Positions 25,077 to 32,959 of a stretch of 64,000 bases of DNA are shown piece after piece. Position 1 is the first letter of the stretch; each line of letters begins with the position of its first letter. The notes beneath the pieces are model-generated. The model searched no databases and was not told the origin of the DNA. It saw nothing but the letters and a program-made list of their open reading frames with translations. The position numbers and the translations under genes were made by a program. Source of the stretch: Trichococcus palustris (lineage in GTDB: Bacteria; Bacillota; Bacilli; Lactobacillales; Aerococcaceae); the NCBI RefSeq assembly GCF_900114465.1, contig NZ_FOTD01000005.1, positions 62,001 through 126,000 on the forward strand, read 5' to 3'.

Positions 25077-26111
25077 ATGAAAGCAAACATAATGTACGCT
25101 GCTGGTGATGTACGCGTAGAAGAGATACCCGTTCCGAAAATACAAAAACCCACGGATGCTATTTTGAAAGCAGTTGTTGCCTGCATTTGCGGCAGCGATC
25201 TGCATCCTTACCACAGCATGCATGCGCATGAACATGGCGAAGGCGAAGCGATGGGGCATGAAGTGCTTGGCAGGATCGAGGAAATGGGTTCAGAAGTTTC
25301 CGACTTCAAGAAAGGCGATCTAGTCGTTGTTCCTTTCGCATACGGCGACAACACCTGTCCGTTTTGCAAGGAAGGCTTGATGACTTCCTGCGTGAACGGC
25401 GGCTTCATGACCGGTTGCCAGGCGGAATATGTCCGGGTGCCTCAAGCACAAGGAAGCATGTTCAAATTGCCGGACGACATTGATGAAGACTCGCCTCTAT
25501 TGCCTTCTTTGTTGACGTTGTCTGATGTATACGGCACTGGCTATCATGCGGCGGTGATGGGCGGCGTGAACGAAAACACGACGGTAACGGTCATCGGCGA
25601 TGGAGCTGTCGGGCTCCTTGCTGTTCTGTCAGCGAAGAAACTCGGCGCCAAAAAAATCATCCTGATGGGCCGCCACAAGGAACGGACCGATCTTGGCGTT
25701 GCGTTCGGTGCCACTGACGTTGTCCCTGAACGCGGAGAAGAGGGCATTGCAAAAGTCCGGGAGTTGACCAATGGGGAAGGGACCCATGTCGTGCTCGAGT
25801 GTGTCGGGCTGATGCCTGCTTATGAGATGAGTCTTGAGGCTGTCCGGGCCGGCGGGGTTATCAGCCGTGTCGGGGTTCCGCAGTACGTTGAAGCGCCTGT
25901 CGGGTTTGCGAGCCTTTTCGGGCGTAATATCACACTGACGGGAGGTCCGGCCCCGACGCGTGCATACATGGAAGAATTGTTGCCGGACATTCTTGACGGA
26001 ACCATTGAGCCTGGCCGTGTTTTTGACGTAACGGTCGATCTGGACGGTGTTCCGGAGGGGTACAAAGCCATGGACAAGCGTGAAGCGCTGAAAGTATTGA
26101 TCCGACCCTAG
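25077..26111 (+). CDS. Zinc-dependent alcohol dehydrogenase (threonine dehydrogenase-like)
   Basis: A 344-residue medium-chain dehydrogenase. The catalytic zinc site is C38 and H61-E62 (CICGSD, MGHE), and the NAD-binding motif is GDGAVGLLAVL. The structural-zinc lobe has C94, C97 and C105, but the first of the usual four cysteines is D91. The start at 25077 follows GATGGAGAAATTAT and fits the family; the frame opens earlier at 25029 without a good ribosome site. The substrate is unknown. Confidence 0.93.
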   Translation: MKANIMYAAGDVRVEEIPVPKIQKPTDAILKAVVACICGSDLHPYHSMHAHEHGEGEAMGHEVLGRIEEMGSEVSDFKKGDLVVVPFAYGDNTCPFCKEGLMTSCVNGGFMTGCQAEYVRVPQAQGSMFKLPDDIDEDSPLLPSLLTLSDVYGTGYHAAVMGGVNENTTVTVIGDGAVGLLAVLSAKKLGAKKIILMGRHKERTDLGVAFGATDVVPERGEEGIAKVRELTNGEGTHVVLECVGLMPAYEMSLEAVRAGGVISRVGVPQYVEAPVGFASLFGRNITLTGGPAPTRAYMEELLPDILDGTIEPGRVFDVTVDLDGVPEGYKAMDKREALKVLIRP

Positions 26112-26181
26112 AAAGACTGACACTGACAGATAAATGAAAAACATTAGTCGGGGTCGTCAGAAAGAGTCCCCGCTATAAACG

Positions 26182-26238
26182 AAAAAAGAAGTCTGTATGC
26201 ATTTCCCGGATAGGGGAGTGCATACAGACTTCTTTTTT
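26182..26238. terminator. Bidirectional terminator
   Basis: A perfect 14-base-pair core stem (GAAGTCTGTATGCA and its complement), flanked by an A-run on the left and a T-run on the right, lies between the converging alcohol dehydrogenase and RlmL-like genes. Confidence 0.92.
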
Positions 26239-26272
26239 GGCTTCAGCACGATGGCTCAGCGCAGTTGGTTTG

Positions 26273-27442
26273 TTAATCTTTCTTTTCGCTAGGTGCAAAG
26301 TCCTTCTTGATTCTTGGCGGACGCGTGCCCCAATATTGGAACAAATCGGTGCGCAGTCTACCGTTGTACAGCTTGCGTTTTTTAGTCGCTCTCTCGCCGT
26401 AGAATTGTTCAAACAGCAGGTCACTGGTTAAAATGTATTTGCTCCATGTTTTCAACGGACGGAATACCTGTCCCATTTGTTTATAGAGCTTTTGCACTTC
26501 TTCCTCATCGCCAAGGCGCTCACCGTAAGGCGGATTGGAAACCATGACGCCGTATTCTTTGTCGGTGCGGAAATCAATCAATGGTAACAATTTGAATTCT
26601 ACGTATTCGGCAACACCAGCTTTCGCCGCATTGCTTTTTGCGATAGCGATCATCTCCGGATCGTTATCGGAACCGCCGATATCCAACTTCACATCATAAT
26701 TGGCTGCATCTTTTGCTTCTTTTCGGACGCTATCCCATAAACCAGATTCGAAAATATCCCATTCTTCGGCAGGGAAAGTACGCTTGAGGCCGGGCGCGAT
26801 GTTCAATCCGATCAACGCGGCTTCGATCGGGATTGTGCCGGATCCGCAAGTCGGGTCATAGAAAGGACGATCGGAGCGCCATTTTGTCAGCAGAACCAAC
26901 GCGGCCGCCATATTTTCTTTCAATGGGGCGCCGCCTTTTTCAGAACGGTAGCCGCGCTTGAACAAACTCGAACCGCTGGTGTCGATGGTCAAGATCACTT
27001 CATCTTTGTTGATGGCCACTTCGATAGGGTAGAGCGCACCGGATTCAGGTAACCTAGTGCGGCGATGGTAATATTCGCTGATGCGGTTAACGATCGCTTT
27101 TTTTACGATGGCCTGGCAATCAGGGACGCTGTACAAAGCTGATTTTTGGGATTTTCCCGAAACTGGAAACTCCGCATCCATCGGAAGAATATCCTCCCAA
27201 GGCAAGGCCTTTGTTTGTTCGAATAAGTCATCGAAGGTCGTTGCTTCGAACTTTCCGAAAACGATTTTAATGCGGTCCGCTGTGCGCAACCATAAGTTTG
27301 TTTTGATGATGTCCCGTTCGGTTCCGGTGAAGTAAGCCTTACCGTTTTCCACTTGGACATTATAGCCTAGATTTTTTAATTCATCGCCTGTGATGGCTTC
27401 GATTCCGCTTGCAGCAGTAGCTACTAACTGGTATGTCTTCAT
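26273..27442 (-). CDS. THUMP-domain class I SAM-dependent RNA methyltransferase (RlmL/YpsC-like)
   Basis: A 389-residue protein with an N-terminal THUMP domain (about 1-165) and a C-terminal methyltransferase domain. The SAM and catalytic motifs are DPTCGSGTIPIEA and SNPPYGERLG, where NPPY marks N-methylation of a base. The E. coli RlmL N-domain makes m2G2445 in 23S rRNA. AGGAGATCG precedes the ATG. It follows gpsB-rnpB on the same strand as ypsC does in Bacillus. Confidence 0.92.
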   Translation of the reverse strand: MKTYQLVATAASGIEAITGDELKNLGYNVQVENGKAYFTGTERDIIKTNLWLRTADRIKIVFGKFEATTFDDLFEQTKALPWEDILPMDAEFPVSGKSQKSALYSVPDCQAIVKKAIVNRISEYYHRRTRLPESGALYPIEVAINKDEVILTIDTSGSSLFKRGYRSEKGGAPLKENMAAALVLLTKWRSDRPFYDPTCGSGTIPIEAALIGLNIAPGLKRTFPAEEWDIFESGLWDSVRKEAKDAANYDVKLDIGGSDNDPEMIAIAKSNAAKAGVAEYVEFKLLPLIDFRTDKEYGVMVSNPPYGERLGDEEEVQKLYKQMGQVFRPLKTWSKYILTSDLLFEQFYGERATKKRKLYNGRLRTDLFQYWGTRPPRIKKDFAPSEKKD

Positions 27443-27492
27443 GTCGATCTCCTATTCTTGTGCCGTGAAAAATTGCTGTATAATACACGAAA

Positions 27493-27520
27493 GATGGGAC
27501 AAAGGTTAGATTGTCCCATC
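27493..27520 (-). terminator. Hairpin after rnpB
   Basis: GATGGGACAA and TTGTCCCATC form a perfect 10-base-pair stem between rnpB and the methyltransferase gene. On the minus strand it is followed by TTTCGTGT, a weak T-run, so it may be a partial terminator. Confidence 0.6.
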
Positions 27521-27546
27521 TTCATTTGCATTCATATTAAAACCTG

Positions 27547-27929
27547 ATTTGTAAATTTCTGTAAGCCATGTTCTGTCTCGCTATCGGAGTCAGGCCTCTG
27601 ATAGCGGAGGTAATTATCTGTCTGCATTTCTGCCTCTTTCCCTCGTTCATTTCCTTGGAAAGAGTGCCCCTACCAAAGTTTGGGTTGCTCGCTCGAGGGG
27701 TTTACCGCGTTCCACCAGAAAGGTTTCCCCGTCTGCTTCGTCACTGTGGCACTTTCAAGAATACTCAGGCATAGACAAAGTCCTTAGCCTTTTTTTCTGC
27801 CGTCAATCGATTGATTGCCTTAGCTTATTTTTTCGCTAAGCACGAACACTACAAGCATCTCAGCTTGTGCGAGCATGGACTTTCCTCAGCCTTCCTTACG
27901 AAGACCGCAATTACCCGAAATTTACAAAT
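27547..27929 (-). ncRNA. rnpB: RNase P RNA, class B
   Basis: Read on the minus strand, the sequence has the universal GAGGAAAGTCC near the 5' end, the GTAAACCCC and AGGGGCAC regions of the middle, and ACAGAACATGGCTTACAG near the 3' end. The ends are set by the P1 helix ATTTGTAAATTT (5') with AAATTTACAAAT (3'), giving about 383 nucleotides, close to the usual class B length. It is the catalytic RNA that removes tRNA leaders, as needed for both tRNA-Arg transcripts here. It begins only 10 bases after the gpsB stop. Confidence 0.93.
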
Positions 27930-27939
27930 GGTGTTAACC

Positions 27940-28281
27940 TTATTTTGTTGCTTCGTCGTTCTCTTCCAGTTTAGCACCAAACACATGCTTTTCCAAATTG
28001 GAAAGACGTTTTAAAATATCAAAGTTCGTCACGCCGCTTCCCACTGTTGTAGCAGGGGATTGTGTGGGCTTCGATAAAACGGCTTGTTTCGTCAATTCAT
28101 CAACGCGACTCATCAAGCGTTCGTTTTCACTTTGTAAATAGGAAAGATCTTTTTGATAAGATTCATAGTCGCGAATGATCATATCTAAAAATTCGTCTAC
28201 TTCTGCAACATTATAGCCTCTCATAGCGCTTTTGAATTCTTTTTGCAGAATATCCTTCGTTGTTAGATTTTTATCTGCCAT
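27940..28281 (-). CDS. gpsB: Cell division protein GpsB
   Basis: GpsB is a DivIVA-like coiled-coil protein that links peptidoglycan synthases with the division ring. The 113-residue protein has the membrane-binding N-domain ILQKEFKSAMRGYNVAEVDEFLDMIIRDYE, a coiled coil (YLQSENERLMSRV), a Ser/Thr/Pro linker (about 70-85) and a short C-domain NFDILKRLSNLEKHVFG. The start at 28281 has GAGGTGC upstream; the frame extends to 28296 without need. The gpsB-rnpB-methyltransferase order is as in Bacillus. Confidence 0.95.
   Translation of the reverse strand: MADKNLTTKDILQKEFKSAMRGYNVAEVDEFLDMIIRDYESYQKDLSYLQSENERLMSRVDELTKQAVLSKPTQSPATTVGSGVTNFDILKRLSNLEKHVFGAKLEENDEATK
27968..27996 (-). promoter_or_regulatory. 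Candidate rnpB promoter inside gpsB
   Basis: On the minus strand TTGGAA (27996-27991) and TAAACT (27973-27968) are 17 bases apart, with TG one base before the -10 element. Transcripts would start roughly 30 bases before the P1 helix of rnpB, within the last codons of gpsB. Confidence 0.45.
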
Positions 28282-28320
28282 AGTTTTGCACCTCAATTAA
28301 TTATCCTTGTTACTTCAAAC

Positions 28321-28329
28321 AGTATAGCA
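28321..28329 (-). promoter_or_regulatory. Extended -10 promoter of gpsB
   Basis: On the minus strand TGCTATACT stands 40 bases before the gpsB ATG. No strong -35 hexamer is seen. Confidence 0.5.
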
Positions 28330-28450
28330 TAAAAACATAATATTATTAAGTACATATTCCATCCAATATCATATCAGGCATTGGCCGATAACTCAATCAT
28401 TTATTTTTGAGGATGCATCCATTATCCTGAAATAGAGCCGGAAAGGCGGG

Positions 28451-28825
28451 TTAATAAGGCATGGCCCCTTGAAAATTAATGATAATATAATGCTTATCTT
28501 TCAAGTTTTGGGTGGAGATGGCCAGGTTTTCGTTCAAAACAGGCTGTTTACCAAAAATTTCGAGTAAAAAACTTTTGAAGACCTTATCGGTTTTGGCCTG
28601 CAGAATTTCTTTGAAGATAGCATTTTTAGTTTCAGCATCGATGGCATCACCAAAAATTATTTTTTCATCCTCGGTTAGGTACTCATTGCTCAGCATGATT
28701 TCTGCCCTGCGCCCAAATGGGTTTTGTACTTTCAAATCTTCTTTGCAGTCTTCTTTTTGATAATCTCGGGCGATGCGTGTAATTAAATAATCGATCGTCT
28801 GTCTGATTTCTGGATTTTGAGTCAT
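28451..28825 (-). CDS. Hypothetical protein, 124 residues
   Basis: I do not recognise this protein. It is soluble and mostly helical (QTIDYLITRIARDYQKED... NEYLTEDEKIIFGDAIDAE), with a short beta-like end (DKHYIIINFQGAMPY). A GGGGGTAG ribosome site precedes the ATG. It lies upstream of gpsB on the same strand, 169 bases away, with no clear terminator between them. In Bacillus a different gene (ypsA) stands near gpsB. Confidence 0.65.
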   Translation of the reverse strand: MTQNPEIRQTIDYLITRIARDYQKEDCKEDLKVQNPFGRRAEIMLSNEYLTEDEKIIFGDAIDAETKNAIFKEILQAKTDKVFKSFLLEIFGKQPVLNENLAISTQNLKDKHYIIINFQGAMPY

Positions 28826-29002
28826 AAAAATCTACCCCCTATTCCTATACCATTAATATATCATAGCCGGATGCTTTTAGATATTGGTTCATGTGATTAT
28901 TTGTGCGGAATGGCACAAAATATTTCGGGGCATCGGATGGTCCCTTCTTTATATCGAAATTAGTTTTCACTGGGATAATTGATAGGTATTCTACCGGTTT
29001 TT

Positions 29003-29011
29003 TGTTACAAT
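29003..29011 (+). promoter_or_regulatory. Extended -10 promoter before the DNA glycosylase gene
   Basis: TGTTACAAT is an extended -10 element about 60 bases upstream of the start at 29073. A TTGATA lies 21 bases before it, too far for a normal spacer. Confidence 0.45.
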
Positions 29012-29072
29012 GGAGTAGAAAACGGGCTGGGAATAATAGAAGACGGCAGCGGCATAAGTGAAGGTGTTCAGG

Positions 29073-29690
29073 ATGATGAAAGATTTATTTTATAGCCATT
29101 ATACGACGCAAGAAATCGCTCGGGAGTTGCTCGGGTGTTTGCTTGTCCATGAAACAGAGCAAGGCCGCATGTCCGGCTGGATCGTTGAGACGGAAGCCTA
29201 TCTGGGCATTCGCGATCAAGCGGCACATAGCTATGGGGGCAGGAAGACGAAAAGGAATGAGGTCATGTACAGAAAGCCAGGCACAATCTATGTCTATCAA
29301 ATGCATACCCATGCCATGCTGAACATCATCACGCAAGCTGAAGGCGTTCCGGAGGGGATACTGATTCGGGCCATTGAACCATTCGAAGGGATTGAGCTCA
29401 TGCTTCAGAACCGGCCTAAAAAAGGTTTTTTGCTGACGAACGGCCCCGGAAAGCTGACGGAAGCCATGAATATAACGATGAAGGAGAATGGTGGCTCCAT
29501 TTTTGGATCCGGTCTATTCATCGCTGAACAACGTCGCAGAATCCCTAACGAGGTTGTAGCCACTCCAAGGATCGGCATCCCCGATAAAGGCGAATGGACC
29601 CATGAACCCTTGCGCTACGTTGTGGCCAACAACCCTTATGTTTCCAAACGGTTCGGCAAGATAACGGAAAATCATGGTTGGAAGACGTGA
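29073..29690 (+). CDS. DNA-3-methyladenine glycosylase (AAG/MPG family)
   Basis: This 205-residue protein excises alkylated purines from DNA. The family segments are ELLGCLLV, the catalytic glutamate in WIVETEAYLG, the DQAAHSYGGRKTKRNEVMY segment and TNGPGKLTEAM. The ATG at 29073 follows AAGGTGTTCAGG; a GTG at 29058 is possible but has a poorer ribosome site. It opens a run of genes that ends with deoC. Confidence 0.94.
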   Translation: MMKDLFYSHYTTQEIARELLGCLLVHETEQGRMSGWIVETEAYLGIRDQAAHSYGGRKTKRNEVMYRKPGTIYVYQMHTHAMLNIITQAEGVPEGILIRAIEPFEGIELMLQNRPKKGFLLTNGPGKLTEAMNITMKENGGSIFGSGLFIAEQRRRIPNEVVATPRIGIPDKGEWTHEPLRYVVANNPYVSKRFGKITENHGWKT

Positions 29691-29706
29691 TGGGGAGGGG
29701 ATAGGC

Positions 29707-30195
29707 ATGGACAGCGATATGGTCAGCTTGATAAAACTGAAATTGGAAGAGCAGCATCTGCCATGCGAATGGCGTTTGGAGTGGCATAAGACGTTCCATA
29801 CGGTGGAAATTGTGTTATTATTAGAAGTCGTCCATCCTCCGGATAATACTTTGTGGGATAAGCATGGGAGCACGAATTATGAGGATACGTTCATTTTCGA
29901 AGATTCCATATTGCTTTACGATCGGCAAAATTCAAAAATACGGACGGATGAATACTTGGCGAGTGTCCCTTTTGATCGAAAGAAGGGAATACAAGGCGGC
30001 TTAGTGGATACGCTCGTCAAAAATATACGCTTGACCGTCAATGCAGCCAACAACGAACTGCGCGACTTCCTTATGGATAGAGGGGAGCCCCTGTTTGAGA
30101 TGCACTGGAATGAACAAAATTTTCTTGCTAGCCTGGATACCTTAAAAAAAATCGGTAGATACGATGAAACTTACTATCGGTATCCTAAATATTAA
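29707..30195 (+). CDS. DUF3013 family protein
   Basis: A 162-residue soluble protein of unknown function that is typical of Lactobacillales and usually stands just before prmA, as here. Features include WRLEWHKTFHTVEIVLLLEV and YEDTFIFEDSILLYD. The ATG at 29707 follows GGGGAGGGGATA; the frame opens at 29674 within the previous gene. The family name is recalled from the gene order and sequence and was not searched. Confidence 0.8.
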   Translation: MDSDMVSLIKLKLEEQHLPCEWRLEWHKTFHTVEIVLLLEVVHPPDNTLWDKHGSTNYEDTFIFEDSILLYDRQNSKIRTDEYLASVPFDRKKGIQGGLVDTLVKNIRLTVNAANNELRDFLMDRGEPLFEMHWNEQNFLASLDTLKKIGRYDETYYRYPKY

Positions 30196-30212
30196 TAGAA
30201 TGGAGATTGAAC

Positions 30213-31163
30213 ATGGAGTGGAATGAAATAAAGGTGGAAACAGCGACAGAAGCGGTCGAAGCTGTTTCGAATATTTTGCTTGAGGCAGGCGCGAAAGGCG
30301 TTGCCATCGAGGATGAATGGGATTTCGTCAATCTGCAGGATGACGGTTTCGGCCAAATAAAAGAAGAAAGGGAACTGCCTGGCGAGGATAGCCCTGTCTA
30401 TGTGCTGGCTTATTATCCCAATAATGAAACGTTCCAGGATACTGTGCTGTACATCAGAGGACAGCTGAAGCAACTGGAGAAATTTGACCTTAAAATAGGC
30501 AAAAATGAATTGAAAATAAATCAGGTCAAAGAGGAAGATTGGGAGAACTCGTGGAAAGCGTATTTCCATCCGATCAGAATCACCCGCTATCTGACCATTG
30601 TTCCTTTCTGGGAAGACTACACCCCTGCTGATGAGCGTGAACTGCTTATCCAATTGGACCCGGGGATGGCATTCGGAACCGGGACGCATCCGACGACCAG
30701 GCTATCACTGGAAGCATTGGAAGCAGTCATGCGCGGTGGTGAAAAAATCATCGATGTAGGCACCGGGTCAGGAGTCCTAAGCATTGCAGCGAAAGCGATG
30801 GGGGCAAAAACGGTCCATGCTTATGACATTGATGAAATAGCGACGCGTGTTTCTAAAGAAAATATCGCCTACAATGCCTATGCAGCGGATGTCATCGTGA
30901 AAGAAAACAACCTGCTCGTCGGTATCGAAAATCAGGAAGCGGACATCATCGTTGCGAATATTCTTGCCGAGATTTTGGTGAAACTGATTCCGGATGCCTG
31001 GGACAACCTTAAGGACGATGGCTATTTTATCCTATCCGGCATCATCGATACCAAAAGGGATGAGCTTTTAGAAGCGTTATACAGCCAAGGCTTCGAGGTT
31101 GAACAGACAAAGCAGATGAAGGATTGGGTATGTTTGATCTGCAAAAAAGCGACGGAGGATTAA
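30213..31163 (+). CDS. prmA: Ribosomal protein L11 methyltransferase
   Basis: PrmA methylates amino groups of ribosomal protein L11. The 316-residue protein has an N-terminal substrate domain (EDWENSWKAYFHPIRI), then GMAFGTGTHPTTRLSLEAL, the SAM loop DVGTGSGVLSIAAK and the NILAEIL motif. The ATG at 30213 follows TGGAG by seven bases; a TTG at 30207 is less likely. rsmE starts three bases later. Confidence 0.96.
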   Translation: MEWNEIKVETATEAVEAVSNILLEAGAKGVAIEDEWDFVNLQDDGFGQIKEERELPGEDSPVYVLAYYPNNETFQDTVLYIRGQLKQLEKFDLKIGKNELKINQVKEEDWENSWKAYFHPIRITRYLTIVPFWEDYTPADERELLIQLDPGMAFGTGTHPTTRLSLEALEAVMRGGEKIIDVGTGSGVLSIAAKAMGAKTVHAYDIDEIATRVSKENIAYNAYAADVIVKENNLLVGIENQEADIIVANILAEILVKLIPDAWDNLKDDGYFILSGIIDTKRDELLEALYSQGFEVEQTKQMKDWVCLICKKATED

Positions 31164-31166
31164 CAG

Positions 31167-31943
31167 ATGCAAAGATATATCATTCCTCCTGTTTCGGCAG
31201 ATTACCGGGAAGAACCGCTCCGGTTGACTGACGACCTGTTCCATCACATGATCCATGTGATGCGGATGAAGCAGGAAAATCGCGTGTATTTGGCGGATTC
31301 CACCGGGATTTCGTTTATCGCTGAAATCACGGACATCGCCAACGATACGGTAACGTTAAAGTGGGTGGAAGATGAAGGGAAATCAACGGAGATGCCTGTC
31401 CAAGTGACAATCGCCTGCGGTTTGCCGAAGGGTGATAAATTGGAATTCATCGTCCAAAAAGGGACGGAATTGGGGGCACATGCCTTCATCCCCTTCGCCG
31501 CAAAAAATTCCGTCGTCAAATGGACACCGGATAAAAGTGCAAAGAAACAGCAACGGCTGCAAAAAATCGCAAAAGAGGCAACCGAACAATCCCATCGTCA
31601 GATAGAACCAACAGTGCTTCCTGTCCAGACGCTGAAAGAGTTGTTGGCTGAGGCTAAAAAATATACCCATGTGTTGATCGCCTACGAAGAGGATGCTAAG
31701 TCGGGGGAATCCAGCGCATTGGTTGAGACGTTATCCTCCATCCGCAAAGGGGATACCCTTCTGTTCGTGTTCGGACCCGAGGGCGGTTTTGCGCCGGAGG
31801 AAGTGGAACAATTTTTACAAGCAGGATGCAAGAGCTGCGCTTTAGGCCCCCGCATCCTGCGTGCCGAAACGGCGCCGCTCTATGCATTATCAGCTGTATC
31901 CTATCAAATAGAACTAAGAAATGGAGTGAAAGAAAATGATTGA
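31167..31943 (+). CDS. rsmE: 16S rRNA (uracil-1498-N3)-methyltransferase
   Basis: RsmE makes m3U1498 in 16S rRNA. The 258-residue SPOUT-fold protein has the PUA-like N-domain with [16 protein letters not shown], and the knot motifs [14 protein letters not shown] and [17 protein letters not shown]. It shares a transcript with prmA and overlaps deoC by eight bases. Confidence 0.95.
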   Translation: MQRYIIPPVSADYREEPLRLTDDLFHHMIHVMRMKQENRVYLADSTGISFIAEITDIANDTVTLKWVEDEGKSTEMPVQVTIACGLPKGDKLEFIVQKGTELGAHAFIPFAAKNSVVKWTPDKSAKKQQRLQKIAKEATEQSHRQIEPTVLPVQTLKELLAEAKKYTHVLIAYEEDAKSGESSALVETLSSIRKGDTLLFVFGPEGGFAPEEVEQFLQAGCKSCALGPRILRAETAPLYALSAVSYQIELRNGVKEND

Positions 31944-32601
31944 AAAAATGAACAAATATATCGACCACACTTTACTGAAAACGGACGCTACCGAAGAAAA
32001 CATAAAGGCTCTATGCGAAGAAGCGAAAGAATATGACTTTATGTCGGTTTGCATCCAGCCTTTCTGGGTGAAGAAAGCGGAAGCTTTTCTGACTGGTTCT
32101 AACGTCAAAGTCTGCACAGTCATCGGTTTTCCGCAAGGAGCCAATACAGCGGAAGTAAAAACTTTCGAAGCAAAACAAGCTGTACAAAACGGTGCAGACG
32201 AAGTGGACATGGTGATCAACATCGGCGCTATGAAGAGCAAGGATTACCAAACGGTCGAACATGAAATCACAGCTGTGGTTGAAGCGGTTAAAGGGCAGGC
32301 GTTAGTGAAAGTCATCATTGAGACTTGTCTTTTGACGGACGAAGAAAAAGTGATTGCTTGCCAATTATCCCAAAAAGCCGGGGCTGATTTCGTCAAGACT
32401 TCAACCGGCTTCTCTACCGGGGGGGCAACGTTGGAAGATATAAAATTAATGCGTAAAACGGTAGGGCCGGTTATGGGCGTAAAAGCGAGCGGAGGGGTTC
32501 GTACTTATGCGGATGCTCTTCATTTCATCGCTGCAGGGGCGACCCGTTTAGGCACTTCAAGCGGCAAAAAGATTATTGAAGGCTGGCTTTCTGAAAAATA
32601 A
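31936..32601 (+). CDS. deoC: Deoxyribose-phosphate aldolase
   Basis: DeoC splits 2-deoxyribose 5-phosphate into glyceraldehyde 3-phosphate and acetaldehyde. In the 221-residue TIM barrel the Schiff-base lysine is K154 in [12 protein letters not shown], with K183 in [10 protein letters not shown] and D91 in [20 protein letters not shown] precedes the ATG, which lies inside rsmE. Finding it coupled to rRNA methylation genes rather than to a deo operon is unusual. The acetaldehyde product would be a substrate for alcohol dehydrogenases, but no link is shown. Confidence 0.96.
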   Translation: MIEKMNKYIDHTLLKTDATEENIKALCEEAKEYDFMSVCIQPFWVKKAEAFLTGSNVKVCTVIGFPQGANTAEVKTFEAKQAVQNGADEVDMVINIGAMKSKDYQTVEHEITAVVEAVKGQALVKVIIETCLLTDEEKVIACQLSQKAGADFVKTSTGFSTGGATLEDIKLMRKTVGPVMGVKASGGVRTYADALHFIAAGATRLGTSSGKKIIEGWLSEK

Positions 32602-32648
32602 TCGTTAAATAAGTAACTAAGCTGCATGCTGAATGGCATACAATCATC

Positions 32649-32692
32649 AAAAAATCTTGATGGTCCTTCGGGGATCCATTAAGATTTTTTGT
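32649..32692 (+). terminator. Terminator after deoC
   Basis: AAAAATCTTGATGG and CCATTAAGATTTTT form a long stem with an inner CC-TTCG-GG cap, and end in TTTTTT. Confidence 0.88.
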
Positions 32693-32810
32693 CTTTCCCG
32701 AACCGGTGGCTGATGCCTAGGGCCAAAATGCGCCGGAAAATGACGGGCGATCGGGGTGTTTTCTATTGGGGTGACAGTGTTTTTCCGAAAACGAGCAATC
32801 CACAATACTG
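32693..32810. other. Gene-free part of the deoC-relA gap
   Basis: The deoC-relA gap is 358 bases long. This part, after the deoC terminator and before the relA promoter, holds no frame with a ribosome site and no structure that I can name. Confidence 0.4.
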
Positions 32811-32840
32811 TTGGCGTATCGCGTGAATATAAAGTATAAT
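32811..32840 (+). promoter_or_regulatory. Promoter of relA-dtd
   Basis: TTGGCG (32811-32816) and TATAAT (32835-32840) are 18 bases apart. A second TATAAT at 32876-32881 could be an alternative without a good -35 element. Confidence 0.6.
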
Positions 32841-32855
32841 GTATAGAAATACATT
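32838..32855 (+). promoter_or_regulatory. Operator-like palindrome at the relA start site
   Basis: AATGTAT-AGAA-ATACATT is a perfect seven-base inverted repeat that overlaps the -10 element and the expected start of transcription. An outer repeat GTGAAT (32823-32828)/ATTCAC (32853-32858) surrounds it. As only part of it would be transcribed, a protein-binding site is more likely than a terminator, although eight T follow. Confidence 0.45.
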
Positions 32856-32959
32856 CACTTTTTTTTGCATGAATATATAATCCGAATTTTCGGCTTTCCG
32901 ATGGCAACTGCAGAAAGGCGATAATAAACAAATACACGACGATAGATAGGAGTGACAAG

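Noticed and set aside
27568-28014. Plus-strand frames of 67-68 codons
   Set aside because: They lie on the complement of rnpB and the end of gpsB and are only the antisense of a structured RNA gene.
32838-32866. Palindrome plus T-run before relA as an ordinary terminator
   Set aside because: It overlaps the -10 element of the only good promoter, and the deoC terminator already stands at 32649-32692.
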